From Sphingomonadales bacterium 39-57-19 (GTDB lineage Bacteria > Pseudomonadota > Alphaproteobacteria > Sphingomonadales > Sphingomonadaceae): a stretch of 64,000 nucleotides of DNA. Shown in pieces: positions 9,261-17,704 of the stretch. The notes under the pieces were generated by a model. That model did not search any database and was not told where the DNA came from. It saw only the letters and a list, made by a program, of their open reading frames with translations. The stretch lies in assembly GCA_002282385.1 (NCBI GenBank), contig NCJG01000002.1, positions 62,001-126,000 of the forward strand, written 5' to 3'. Both the position numbers and the translations under genes were made by a program. Numbering within the stretch: the stretch's first letter is position 1; the number at the start of each line of letters is the position of its first letter.

Positions 9261-10070
9261 ATGGCCGATACATCCCAACCTGATACCCCAATGACCTATG
9301 CGCGTTACCTCGCGCTCGACAGACTTCTCGATTGTCAGGACCCGCAGTCCGATCTGGATGATGAGATGCTGTTCATCATCATTCACCAAACCAAAGAGCT
9401 GTGGCTCAAGCAAATCATCCGTGAGCTTCAACTGGCGCGATCGCAAATCCAGAACGATGCACTTGTGCCTGCCTATAAGGCGTTAGCGCGTGTCAGCCGT
9501 ATTCAGGCGGTGATGACGCTCAGCTGGGACGTGTTGTCGACGATGACGCCGTCCGAATATACACGATTTCGCCATGTCCTTGGGCCAAGCTCCGGCTTTC
9601 AATCGGACCAGTTTCGCACCGTGGAATATTTGCTTGGTCTCAAAGCGTCGGCTTTTCTGAAATATCAGGAAGACCGGCCAGATGCGCATGCGGCCATGAC
9701 GGACGCGCTTATCAATCCAAGCATTTGGGATGATGCCATTGCCGCTTTGGCACGCGCGGGATTCCAAATACCGTACGCGTTGTTGGAACGCGACTGGAGC
9801 CAAGCACATGTGTTTTCGCCAGAGGTCGAAGCCGCGTTTCTCACGGTCTATCGCAACCCTGACACATATTGGGAATTTTACCAGCTGGCCGAAAAGCTCG
9901 TCGATCTGGACGATGCAATGGCGACGTGGCGGCACAAGCATGTCCTGACCGTCGAGCGTATCATTGGCGGTAAAACTGGCACTGGCGGGACGGCGGGTGT
10001 CAGCTATTTGAACAGCACCCTGTCCAAGCGCGCCTTTCCCGAATTATGGTCGCTGCGCACGCAACTGTGA
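9261..10070 (+). CDS. kynA: Tryptophan 2,3-dioxygenase
   Basis: A 269-aa haem enzyme that opens the indole ring of L-tryptophan to N-formylkynurenine, the first step of the kynurenine pathway. Family motifs are clear: YARYLALDRLL, the distal histidine segment IIHQTKELWLKQ, and the proximal-haem and substrate loop WRHKHVLTVERIIGGKTGTG followed by YLNSTL. The length fits bacterial enzymes. kynB and kynU are not in the window. A 14-bp palindrome precedes the gene. Confidence 0.95.
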   Translation: MADTSQPDTPMTYARYLALDRLLDCQDPQSDLDDEMLFIIIHQTKELWLKQIIRELQLARSQIQNDALVPAYKALARVSRIQAVMTLSWDVLSTMTPSEYTRFRHVLGPSSGFQSDQFRTVEYLLGLKASAFLKYQEDRPDAHAAMTDALINPSIWDDAIAALARAGFQIPYALLERDWSQAHVFSPEVEAAFLTVYRNPDTYWEFYQLAEKLVDLDDAMATWRHKHVLTVERIIGGKTGTGGTAGVSYLNSTLSKRAFPELWSLRTQL

Positions 10071-10182
10071 CCGCGTCATATATCATCAACGGGCATGAAT
10101 GGATTTCATGTCACACGGTTGCAACAGCAGCTGACTAGCGCGATACACAACATATTGAATCGGATCATCGGGGGAGCACGGG

Positions 10183-11808
10183 ATGTCATTTTTTATCAAT
10201 CGCCGCAATTTGTTGGCAACGGCTGGCTTTGGCATTGGTGGCTTATTGCTGCCGGGTGGAGCCGCCATGGCGCAGACGCTACTTGGCCTTACCGGTTTTA
10301 CGCACAATGTTGCCAGTGGTGAGCCTGGCCCTGATTCCGTGCTGTTGTGGACACGTTATGTAAACCCGACCGGCGGTCCATCCAAAGTCCGCGTCGAAAT
10401 TTCCGAAAGCCAGGATTTTTCGAAGATAGCGGGCGGCGGCCAAATGGTAACGGGTCCATGGCGCGACCACACCGTGAAGATTACGGTCGATAATCTCGCG
10501 CCGGGCAAATGGCACTGGTTCCGCTTCATTGCCCCCGACGGCAGCATATCCCCCGTTGGCCGCACGAAGACATTGCCCGTTGGCAAAACGTCCAATTTTA
10601 ACATCGCGATATTCTCATGCTCGAACTTGGGCTTTGGCGAATTCAACGCATATGGCCATGCCGCGGCGCGCAAGGACATCGACCTTGTGCTGCACATGGG
10701 CGACTATATCTATGAATATGGACGTGGGGGCTATGATGGCGGCGCGAAATTCGCGGCGCGCATTTTCCCCGCTGACGAAATTCTGACTTTGGCCGATTAT
10801 CGCTTGCGCTATTCCAGCTATCGTTCGGACAAGCAATTGCAGGCACTGCACGCCAATTTCCCGATGATCGTGAACACCGACGATCACGAAATGGCGAACG
10901 ACGCTTGGGAAGGCGGCGCGCAGAACCATAGCGTAGACGAAGGTGACTGGAACGCGCGGCGCAATGCAGCGATGCAGGTCTGGCGCGAATGGCTGCCCGT
11001 TGGCGAACAGCCGTGGAAAGAATATGCCATCGGCGACCTCGCGACATATTACCGCACCGACACACGTGCGGTCGCGCGCTCGAAACCCTATTTTCATGGC
11101 GACCTGATGCGCGCGGCGGACCCGGCAAAGGCGTTTGCCGAGTTTCGTGATGGCGCATGGCGAGATCCGTCGATGACCATGTTTGGTTCGGAACAGGAAG
11201 CATGGCTTTCGCGCAGCATAGGTCGCAACAAAGCGACTTGGACTGTTTTGGGGTCGGGCACCAACATGGGCTATAACTACACCCCGGAATCCGCCATTGA
11301 CTGGTTCCCGAAAGATGCGCCGGAGCGCACGCGCAGCTTTGTGCGTCAGGGTATCGCTGCGGCGAAGGCAGGCCTGCCATACAATCTCGACAATTGGGGC
11401 GGATATCCAGCGGCGCGTTCACGCATATTGGCCGCTGCGCAGCGCGCCGATGCCAACCTTGTCGTGATCACAGGCGACAGCCACAACGGATGGGCATATG
11501 ACCTGCCCGAAGGTGGCAAGCCCGCAGGCGTAGAATTTGGCGGCCACAGCGTATCCTCGCCCGGCTTTGAAAGTGCAACGCAAGGGACCGACCCGTCTAC
11601 TGTCGCGCGCGGACTGCTTGAAGGCAATAAGCAGGAATTGCGTTGGGTGGACACATCCAACCGCGGTTATATGCACTTGGCACTCACGCCGCAGGCCGCG
11701 ACGAACGAATGGGTGTTCATGCAAACCATCAAGGACATTTCACTCGCTACGAAGCCGGGGCACAAAATGAAAGTCCGCCCAGGCCGCAAAGTCCTCGAAC
11801 AGGCATAA
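10183..11808 (+). CDS. phoD: PhoD-like alkaline phosphatase, Tat-exported
   Basis: A 541-aa secreted metallophosphatase. The N-terminus has a twin-arginine signal (NRRNLLATAGFGIGGLLLPG) with cleavage near AMAQ, then the PhoD N-terminal domain (FTHNVASGEPGPDSVLLWTRY). The catalytic core follows with FSCSNLGFGEFNAYGHAA, HMGDYIYEYG, NTDDHEMAND and VVITGDSHNGWAYDL, the metal-ligand segments of the family. It hydrolyses phosphate mono- or diesters in the periplasm. I looked for a Pho box upstream and found no convincing one. Confidence 0.92.
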   Translation: MSFFINRRNLLATAGFGIGGLLLPGGAAMAQTLLGLTGFTHNVASGEPGPDSVLLWTRYVNPTGGPSKVRVEISESQDFSKIAGGGQMVTGPWRDHTVKITVDNLAPGKWHWFRFIAPDGSISPVGRTKTLPVGKTSNFNIAIFSCSNLGFGEFNAYGHAAARKDIDLVLHMGDYIYEYGRGGYDGGAKFAARIFPADEILTLADYRLRYSSYRSDKQLQALHANFPMIVNTDDHEMANDAWEGGAQNHSVDEGDWNARRNAAMQVWREWLPVGEQPWKEYAIGDLATYYRTDTRAVARSKPYFHGDLMRAADPAKAFAEFRDGAWRDPSMTMFGSEQEAWLSRSIGRNKATWTVLGSGTNMGYNYTPESAIDWFPKDAPERTRSFVRQGIAAAKAGLPYNLDNWGGYPAARSRILAAAQRADANLVVITGDSHNGWAYDLPEGGKPAGVEFGGHSVSSPGFESATQGTDPSTVARGLLEGNKQELRWVDTSNRGYMHLALTPQAATNEWVFMQTIKDISLATKPGHKMKVRPGRKVLEQA

Positions 11809-11815
11809 GGCGCCG

Positions 11816-11833
11816 TTTAACTGGTCGGTTAAA
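11816..11833. promoter_or_regulatory. 18-bp palindrome upstream of acyl-CoA dehydrogenase (shared operator motif, copy 1)
   Basis: TTTAACTGGTCGGTTAAA (6-bp arms, 6-base spacer) lies about 63 bases before the dehydrogenase ATG. Copies with the same TTTAAY-N6-RTTAAA layout occur at 41705-41722 and 45452-45469, each upstream of other acyl-CoA genes. The size and symmetry suit a TetR-family regulator. Confidence 0.5.
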
Positions 11834-11896
11834 TCGCCTTGATTTTGTCCATCGCCTCGCGCCATAGAGGATGTAACGGCGCGAGGAGAGAATGAC

Positions 11897-13015
11897 ATGC
11901 AGATGCCTGGCTTAGGATATAGCGAAGAGCAGATTGAGTTGCTGGATGTGGCGACGACCTTTTGTCGCGACAAATCACCCATCGATCGCGTCCGCAAGTT
12001 GATGGAAAGCGATCTTGGCTATGACGCGGACATCTGGGCTGAAATTGCGGCTTTGGGCTGGACGGCCATTGCTATTCCAGAAGCATATAATGGCGTGGGC
12101 CTGACCATGGCCGAAGTCGTGCCGGTGGTGGAACAAATGGGGCGGCATTTGATGGCTTCGCCGTTGGTTGCATCGACGCTGGCTGCGCAAGCGCTCATCG
12201 CTGGTGGCACAGACGCGCAGCGCGCGGAATGGCTGCCAAAGCTTGCCGAAGGGGCCATTGGTTCACTCGCGCTATCCGAAGCGCATGGCGACTGGGATCT
12301 GCTCAACATCACCGCGTCGGCCAAGGTTGATGGCGACAGCATCCTGTTGTCCGGTGAAAAGCAGTTTGTGCTTTGGGCGCAAAGCGCGGATGTCATTATC
12401 ACATCGGTCATGCTTGACGGCAAACCAGCGCTTGTCGCGTTGACCGCAGATGATGTCGCTGGCCGTCTGCGCCGCGAATCCATCATTGATGAAACCAAGC
12501 GCAGCTTTGCGGTGTCACTCGATGGTCTGTCGGTGCCCCGCGCCGCATTGCTGGACGTCGCGCGCGCTGCGTCCACATTGGCGCATGTCGAGCAGGCCGC
12601 CAATCTGTTGCAGAGCGCCGAAATGTGCGGCGGCGCGCAGAGCGTGATCGATTATACCGTCAGCTATCTGCAGACGCGCAATCAATTCGGCAAAATCATT
12701 GGCGAGTATCAGGCGCTCAAACATCCGACCGTTGATGCCTATGTCGACTATGAAAAAGCGCGGTCGCATTTGTACAGCGCCGCGAACAGTTTTAGCGATC
12801 AGGGGATGGGCGAAATCGCCGTGCGGATGGCGAAAGCCGCCGCAGATGGAACCTACAGCTTTGCCGCTGACCGGGCGATCCAGTTCCATGGTGGCTTTGG
12901 CTTCACCCATGATTGCGACGCCGGGTTACACCGCCGTGCCGCTATCTTCCATGCCTCACAATATGGTGATGCGGCATGGCAACGGGCAAAGCTTGCGCCG
13001 TTGTTGCTCGGGTAA
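11897..13015 (+). CDS. Acyl-CoA dehydrogenase family protein
   Basis: A 372-aa flavoprotein of the acyl-CoA dehydrogenase fold: N-terminal helical domain (about 1-120), a middle beta-domain and a C-terminal helical domain with QTRNQFGKIIGEYQALKHPTVDAYVDYEKAR and the late FAD-contacting HGGFGFTHDCDAGLHRRA. It would insert an alpha-beta double bond in an acyl-CoA with an electron-transfer flavoprotein as acceptor. The chain is slightly short and the middle domain divergent, as in members acting on unusual or steroid-like acyl-CoAs. Substrate unknown. An 18-bp palindrome lies upstream. Confidence 0.85.
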   Translation: MQMPGLGYSEEQIELLDVATTFCRDKSPIDRVRKLMESDLGYDADIWAEIAALGWTAIAIPEAYNGVGLTMAEVVPVVEQMGRHLMASPLVASTLAAQALIAGGTDAQRAEWLPKLAEGAIGSLALSEAHGDWDLLNITASAKVDGDSILLSGEKQFVLWAQSADVIITSVMLDGKPALVALTADDVAGRLRRESIIDETKRSFAVSLDGLSVPRAALLDVARAASTLAHVEQAANLLQSAEMCGGAQSVIDYTVSYLQTRNQFGKIIGEYQALKHPTVDAYVDYEKARSHLYSAANSFSDQGMGEIAVRMAKAAADGTYSFAADRAIQFHGGFGFTHDCDAGLHRRAAIFHASQYGDAAWQRAKLAPLLLG

Positions 13016-13377
13016 TCATGATGTGAAAATGGTCGGGGCAACCGCACAACATGTTGCCGCCGATCTCGATGTAGGCCCGTTCATATTGTGTCCTATGATA
13101 TTTTGCTAACTATTGTAACCAAATGAGGTTACGGTTGAGCATAAGCATCTGTAATATAATCGCAAAATGATAAATAGTGGCAAAATGGTTATATTTGCGT
13201 TCGTAACGGTGGTGATATGCCGTGCAATTTTCTTTGCGAACCTCAAGGGCGCACAACCGAAGCGATAAGCGCGCGCCGCATCGATGCTTAGTTGGTAAGA
13301 TTCGGTATTTTTCATCACCTTGGTGGATGTCTGGGAAAGCTCCACGAGGTTTATTCTGTCTGTGTCCGGTAAGAAAA
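13016..13377. other. Intergenic region with an inverted repeat
   Basis: No convincing gene lies between the acyl-CoA dehydrogenase and the winged-helix gene. The stretch is AT-richer than its surroundings and holds GTAACCAAATGAGGTTAC at 13115-13132 (6-bp arms, 6-base spacer), a possible operator. An open minus-strand frame at 13106-13345 lacks any recognisable protein feature. Confidence 0.4.
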
Positions 13378-13899
13378 ATGGTCGAATATCAAGATGATGT
13401 AAACATCGACGACCAGGTCCGCACTTTCGAGGTCCCCATCCAGTTCACGCGAACGCAGCTGGAAAAGATGCTGCTCGCCGTTCAGGCGGACGCGCATGAT
13501 TCAACTATATTTGACGACGCTTCCAATTCAGCCGATGTTGCAACGACGCAGGCAGTGAAGAAAGCGGTTGACCTGATCGAAATCGCCAAGCGCCGCTCGC
13601 GGTTTGTTGCAGCTGCAAATCTGTTTGCTGACCCTGCTTGGTTCATCCTTTTGGACCTGTTTGTTCGGCAGCATTCCGGTTTGGACACGGGCGTTTCCAG
13701 CGCCTGCCACGCGTCATTTTCGCCTGTCACAACAGCGCTGCGGCACATTGCGATTATGACCGAACGAAATATCATCGTCCGTCGCTTCGACCCGCGCGAC
13801 CAGCGCCGTGTTTATCTGGCACTGACTGAGGAAACGAAACAGGAAATTCAGTGTATTTTGCTGACTGACGACGATAACGACCTAGAGATTACGTCTTAA
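13378..13899 (+). CDS. Orphan MarR-type winged-helix protein, paralogue of the nearby response-regulator output domain
   Basis: The start at ATG 13378 (173 aa) is preferred over in-frame codons up to 13222 because the upstream translation is unlike any domain. The C-terminal half has a MarR-like helix-turn-helix and wing: SPVTTALRHIAIMTERNIIV followed by DPRDQRRVYLALT. The same layout (VPLTTALRHVNNLVEAGLV, then DPTDKRRTLLELE) forms the C-terminus of the response regulator at 16501-17370, so the two are probably paralogues, this one lacking a receiver domain. It may act as an unphosphorylated antagonist or partner. DNA target unknown. Confidence 0.75.
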   Translation: MVEYQDDVNIDDQVRTFEVPIQFTRTQLEKMLLAVQADAHDSTIFDDASNSADVATTQAVKKAVDLIEIAKRRSRFVAAANLFADPAWFILLDLFVRQHSGLDTGVSSACHASFSPVTTALRHIAIMTERNIIVRRFDPRDQRRVYLALTEETKQEIQCILLTDDDNDLEITS

Positions 13900-14121
13900 G
13901 TGCAGTTTTCGGTTGCGCCACGGGCGACACCCACCCCGATAATGTTAGATGGTATTTCAGCGCAACTGCATTGTATAAAGTGCCGTTTGCTTGGTGATAG
14001 CAGCATGTCCAGCGCGCATTTTGCATTCCGCGGGAAGTGCCATTTGTTTGCAAAATCGGCCGCCACAGCTTATTACGCACTTCGAAATTCATAAATTTTT
14101 ATACAATCTGCGGTTAATTCG
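13900..14121. other. Leader region of the H-NOX cluster
   Basis: No supported gene; small frames on both strands show nothing recognisable. The last 40 bases are AT-rich and include TATACAAT, a possible -10 element for the cluster starting at 14122. Confidence 0.3.
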
Positions 14122-14358
14122 ATGAAATCACTTAATGAGCTGGACAGCAAGACGTTGCATGAAATCATGCAGCCGTTGAACATCATAAGGTTGTCTTGTG
14201 GTAATATTCGCGCAAGGATTTCAAATCGTCCAGGCGAGGATTCTGATTACCTCATTGAGAAAATGGTGCGTATTGAAGAACAAGTCGTGCGCGCTACGAA
14301 GCTTTTGCAGGATTTAAGAAGGCGCGATGAAAATGACGGCATACCCCGGGACAGTTAA
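14122..14358 (+). CDS. Stand-alone DHp (HisKA-like) phosphoacceptor protein
   Basis: A 78-aa protein that consists of little more than a histidine-kinase dimerisation/phosphoacceptor helix pair. Residues 10-30 (TLHEIMQPLNIIRLSCGNIR) match the H-box pattern H-E-x-x-Q-P-L-N, with His13 as the candidate phosphorylation site, and residues 40-70 form a second helix. No ATP-binding domain follows; the stop is clean and the H-NOX gene begins 12 bases later. It could be a phosphotransfer or dimerisation partner for the downstream hybrid kinase, or a remnant of a deleted kinase. Whether it is expressed is unknown. Confidence 0.7.
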   Translation: MKSLNELDSKTLHEIMQPLNIIRLSCGNIRARISNRPGEDSDYLIEKMVRIEEQVVRATKLLQDLRRRDENDGIPRDS

Positions 14359-14370
14359 GGGGAAATCATT

Positions 14371-14916
14371 ATGTATGGCATGATTCACCGGGCTGTGCGG
14401 CAGATGGTTTTTGATGAGTTGGGTGAAGACGCCTGGCTCGCTCTCGAACATAAGCTGGGTATCGGACCAACCGAACTGCTCACTGGTATGGTGTATGACG
14501 ACGCCCTGACCATCGCTATCATCTCGGAGGCGTCAGCGCGGTTGAACATATCCGTTGATGCCTGCCTTTTCGAATTTGGGCGCTACTGGATTAAATATGC
14601 CGAGCACGGTTCGCTCGCGTCGATCATGAATTTCACGGGCCAAGATTTGGCCAGCTTCATTAAAAATCTGGACAGATTACATCTTGCGGTGGGGGCAGCT
14701 ATGCCCGGCGCGCGCTTGCCCTCATTCACGACAATATCGAAGGAACCCGGGCGGCTGATGGTTGAATATCGGTCGGATCGCACAGGTTTGGAGCAATTTG
14801 TTCTGGGACTATTCGATGGTTTAATTACACGCTTTGGTGCGACTGGCGACGTGAAGATCGCCGAGCATAAGGCCAATTCGATTGTCTTTGAACTTCAATA
14901 TCAAGACGAAAGTTAA
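14371..14916 (+). CDS. H-NOX haem nitric-oxide sensor
   Basis: A 181-aa soluble haem protein. Diagnostic features are the start MYGMIHRAVRQMV, the proximal haem ligand His104 in NLDRLHLAVG, the conserved MPGARLPSF that follows, and the YxSxR haem-propionate motif at residues 133-137 (YRSDR). H-NOX proteins bind NO (some also O2) and pass the signal to a partner kinase or cyclase. A good ribosome site (AAGGGG) precedes the ATG. The hybrid kinase with an HNOBA-type N-terminus begins 3 bases after the stop, so this is a cognate sensor-kinase pair. The usual distal-pocket O2-stabilising tyrosine was not evident, which would favour NO selectivity. Confidence 0.93.
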   Translation: MYGMIHRAVRQMVFDELGEDAWLALEHKLGIGPTELLTGMVYDDALTIAIISEASARLNISVDACLFEFGRYWIKYAEHGSLASIMNFTGQDLASFIKNLDRLHLAVGAAMPGARLPSFTTISKEPGRLMVEYRSDRTGLEQFVLGLFDGLITRFGATGDVKIAEHKANSIVFELQYQDES

Positions 14917-14919
14917 CGC

Positions 14920-16482
14920 GTGCTGCTGACATTTACGGAGCAGCAGCTTGCCAGCCTCCTGCCAGCATATCTGCGCCTGGACTCGTCGCTTTATATTAAA
15001 GCGATAGGGCCATCGGTGGTTGAACATATGCCAGATATCCGGGTCGGCATGCGGTGCACCGATGTGTTTGACTTTATTCATACCGATATCGAGCAATTTT
15101 TCGACAACACGGATGGCGTTAAACCGATCCGGCTCGTTTCGCATTGCGGAAGGACCCATTTATTCGGCGCAGCAGTTTTTGACAAAACGGGCTGTATCTT
15201 GGCCGTGCGGCATGTTTTGTCCGAAGAATCGATGAACAATGGCACGTTGCATATGAATGACTTCGGTTATGCCGACCCTGTGGTGCTAAGTACGATGCTG
15301 ATCTCGTTGCAGCGGGCGATGCTTGAAGAGTCGCAAGCAACCGCAATTGAGTTGGCCCATGAACGAGAGCGCAGCGCGAGCCTTTTAGAGCGAACAGACC
15401 GGGTCGCAGGCTATATGGGGCATGACTTTAACAATTTGCTCTCCATCATCAGGTTGAATGCTGACCGGTTGCTTCGTAAATTTGGCCATGACGAAAAAAT
15501 CAGCAATCTTGCCCAGATAATTCGGGAAACGGCTGCGCGCGGATCGAACATCACACAGTCGCTGATGAAACTGTCACACCAGCAAACGGATACATTGCTG
15601 CCTATCGTTATCGACGACCTCATTCGGGAAAATGATACCTTCCTGAACAGCGTTGTGGGATCGGGCATTAGCTTTGATATCGATTTACAGGCCGCCACTT
15701 GCGAAAGCGTCATCAGTTATAATGGTTTGCTGAACTGCATTATCAACCTGCTCATCAACGCCCGCGAGGCGATGCCGCATGGCGGACGGATATCGCTTTC
15801 AACATCTGTCGCGCACGGTCTTGCCACCAGCAAATCGGACAGCGGTGACACGGAACCAAGCGCATATATTGCCATTTGCGTTGCCGACAGCGGTAGCGGA
15901 ATGAGTGAAGCGTTACTTTCACGCGCGTTTGAGCCGTTATTCTCGTCAAAGCCAAAGGGAACAGGCCTTGGCCTTGCATCGGTCCGGGATTTTGCGAAGG
16001 AAATGGGCGGTGACGTCTGGCTGGAATCGCAGGTTGGCGAGGGGACCACGGTGTACCTTCATCTGCCCTTGGCAAATCCGTCCGCCGAGGCCCAAACGGC
16101 ACATAAATTCGGGCAGTCCGCTGACGCACCAGCCATTGGTACGCGGCACATACTTTTGGTCGAGGACGAACCTTACGCGCTTGAGACGCTGGCCGAAATG
16201 TTGGAGGCCGAGGGCTATGCCGTTACCCCATGCGCGTCAGGGGAACAGGCCATGCAGGCGCTGGAACAGCAGGCCTATCATGTGTTGCTGACGGATATTG
16301 TCATGCCCGGGCAAACCGGCACGGAAATCGCGAGGAAGGCCAATCTTGATCAGCCATCCATCAAGACAATATTGATGAGCGGATATGTGCCCGATTCGGC
16401 ATCGCTTGAACCCGGCTGGATGTTCATCCGCAAACCGATGGATAGTGACGAACTGCTCCGTCTTGTCGCGTCTGCAGTCTAA
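14920..16482 (+). CDS. H-NOX-associated hybrid sensor histidine kinase with receiver domain
   Basis: A 520-aa cytosolic protein with a GTG start. Residues about 1-125 resemble the HNOBA domain found beside H-NOX proteins. A helical linker (about 130-160) leads to the H-box with His168 (GYMGHDFNNLLSII). The ATPase domain has the N-box LINAREAMPHGG (near Asn280), DSGSGM (323-328) and KGTGLGLASV. Residues about 409-520 form a receiver with Asp459 (LLTDIVMPG) and Lys505. Autophosphorylation would be gated by the H-NOX partner, with phosphate passed to its own receiver and probably to the convergent response regulator. No transmembrane segment is present. Confidence 0.92.
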   Translation: MLLTFTEQQLASLLPAYLRLDSSLYIKAIGPSVVEHMPDIRVGMRCTDVFDFIHTDIEQFFDNTDGVKPIRLVSHCGRTHLFGAAVFDKTGCILAVRHVLSEESMNNGTLHMNDFGYADPVVLSTMLISLQRAMLEESQATAIELAHERERSASLLERTDRVAGYMGHDFNNLLSIIRLNADRLLRKFGHDEKISNLAQIIRETAARGSNITQSLMKLSHQQTDTLLPIVIDDLIRENDTFLNSVVGSGISFDIDLQAATCESVISYNGLLNCIINLLINAREAMPHGGRISLSTSVAHGLATSKSDSGDTEPSAYIAICVADSGSGMSEALLSRAFEPLFSSKPKGTGLGLASVRDFAKEMGGDVWLESQVGEGTTVYLHLPLANPSAEAQTAHKFGQSADAPAIGTRHILLVEDEPYALETLAEMLEAEGYAVTPCASGEQAMQALEQQAYHVLLTDIVMPGQTGTEIARKANLDQPSIKTILMSGYVPDSASLEPGWMFIRKPMDSDELLRLVASAV

Positions 16483-16500
16483 ACGAAATCTTCTGCCCGG

Positions 16501-17370
16501 TTAAACGGCTTGTGCCTTAAGTTTCCAAGCGTTTTCCAGATAGCGCTGCATGGCAAATCGCGCATCAGGTTCCAGCTCCAGCAATGTGCGGCGTTTATCC
16601 GTTGGGTCAGTCCAGCGTTTGACTAAGCCGGCCTCAACCAGATTGTTTACATGACGCAGTGCGGTGGTGAGCGGGACGAGGGTGGTTGCCGATGCGCTTG
16701 ATGCGGGCACAGGCTCGCCGCGCAGGCTTGCTTCGGCGAGGTCCAGCAATATTTCCCACGAAGGGCCGCTCAGCACAGCGGGGTCGAAATATTTCGATTT
16801 ATTATGTTGGAGCTTCAACAGCAGCCGGATGAAACCTTGCAAATCGTCGTGCGTTGGCGTTGCGTCGTGATCGATATCGTCAGGCAAGCCGTTGGGGTTC
16901 AGTAGCTTGGTAAGTTCCGTGATTTGGAACCGGTTGGCCAATGTGGAATGATTGGCATACGCGCGCCGCAGTGCGGTCGCCAAATGATCTATAGATACAG
17001 GCTTACTGAGCAAATCAGTTGCCTGCGATTGCATGGCCATGGTGGCAACTTCAAGACTTGAATAGCCGGTTATCACCAGCGTCACTATCGGCCGATTGGG
17101 TTTAAAGCGCTCCGCAATGTCGGACAGCAGCGAGATGCCGTTCATGCTCGGCATTTCCAAATCGGTCAGCACAATGCCGATATCTTGCGAATCCGAAATC
17201 TTCTTGAGCGCTTCCGACGCATTGCTTGCGCAGACCACATCGTAGCCCAGATTAACGATCGTATCGCGGTATTCATCCAGACAAACCGGGTCGTCGTCAA
17301 CGACGAGAACCGTGCATCCTTGCGGAATTCGTTTGAAGGTCAACTCTCCGTTTGAGCCGCTGACGTGCAT
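16501..17370 (-). CDS. Response regulator with MarR-type winged-helix output
   Basis: A 289-aa two-domain regulator. Residues 18-138 are a receiver: acidic DDD at 25-27, phosphoacceptor Asp70 (VLTDLEMPSMNG), Thr101 and Lys123 (LLSKPVS). Residues about 150-289 form a DNA-binding part with a MarR-like helix-turn-helix and wing (LTTALRHVNNLVEAGLVKR, then DPTDKRRTLLEL). That output is unusual for response regulators, which mostly use OmpR, NarL or Fis types. It is convergent with the hybrid kinase, 18 bases apart, and is its most likely phosphorylation partner. Its output resembles the orphan protein at 13378-13899. Confidence 0.88.
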   Translation of the reverse strand: MHVSGSNGELTFKRIPQGCTVLVVDDDPVCLDEYRDTIVNLGYDVVCASNASEALKKISDSQDIGIVLTDLEMPSMNGISLLSDIAERFKPNRPIVTLVITGYSSLEVATMAMQSQATDLLSKPVSIDHLATALRRAYANHSTLANRFQITELTKLLNPNGLPDDIDHDATPTHDDLQGFIRLLLKLQHNKSKYFDPAVLSGPSWEILLDLAEASLRGEPVPASSASATTLVPLTTALRHVNNLVEAGLVKRWTDPTDKRRTLLELEPDARFAMQRYLENAWKLKAQAV

Positions 17371-17569
17371 TAAAGGTCCCCGTTATTCCTGGCATATGGG
17401 CTGTGCTGGCCCTAGTAATTGTGTCGCGTTCCTTCAATGTAACTTAACCATAAAGATTTACCAGACCCCATCTGCCATGTTTTTGCAGATGCAATGCTAC
17501 TGGCAGAGTGCCCAATCTTTTGAGTACGTAACGCGCATCACACAAAACAGGGGTAAATGATTGTATAAA
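17371..17569. promoter_or_regulatory. Upstream region of the response regulator
   Basis: No gene is seen in these 199 bases. They hold an inverted repeat CATCTGC/GCAGATG (about 17469-17491) without a T-run, and the promoter of the response regulator must lie here on the minus strand. The left part also follows the minus-strand tRNA-Arg 3' end. Confidence 0.35.
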
Positions 17570-17646
17570 TGGCGCGCCCTACAGGAGTCGAACCTGTGGC
17601 CTCAAGATTAGAAGTCTCGCGCTCTATCCAGCTGAGCTAAGGGCGC
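17570..17646 (-). tRNA. tRNA-Arg (TCT anticodon)
   Basis: On the minus strand a full cloverleaf can be drawn: acceptor arms GCGCCCT/AGGGCGC, D-arm GCTCAGCTGGATAGAGC, anticodon loop CTTCTAA with anticodon TCT (reads AGA), and T-arm with GGTTCGACTCC. The 3' CCA is encoded (17570-17572). Confidence 0.97.
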
Positions 17647-17704
17647 GCGCTGAAAGGCGCAATAACGGCTTTGCCTGCGAACGCAAAGCTGCTTATGTCA
17701 TTTT

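Noticed and set aside
10071..10182. Possible Pho box upstream of phoD (TGTCACACGGTTGCAAC region)
   Set aside because: The second half-site departs too far from the CTGTCA direct repeat consensus to support it.
13106..13345. 79-codon minus-strand frame upstream of the orphan winged-helix gene
   Set aside because: No ribosome site, no domain, and it overlaps the likely regulatory region.
17647..17704. Possible preQ1 riboswitch before the queuosine precursor transporter
   Set aside because: Only a 7-bp hairpin is present; the A-rich pseudoknot tail of the preQ1 aptamer is absent and the leader is about 57 bases.
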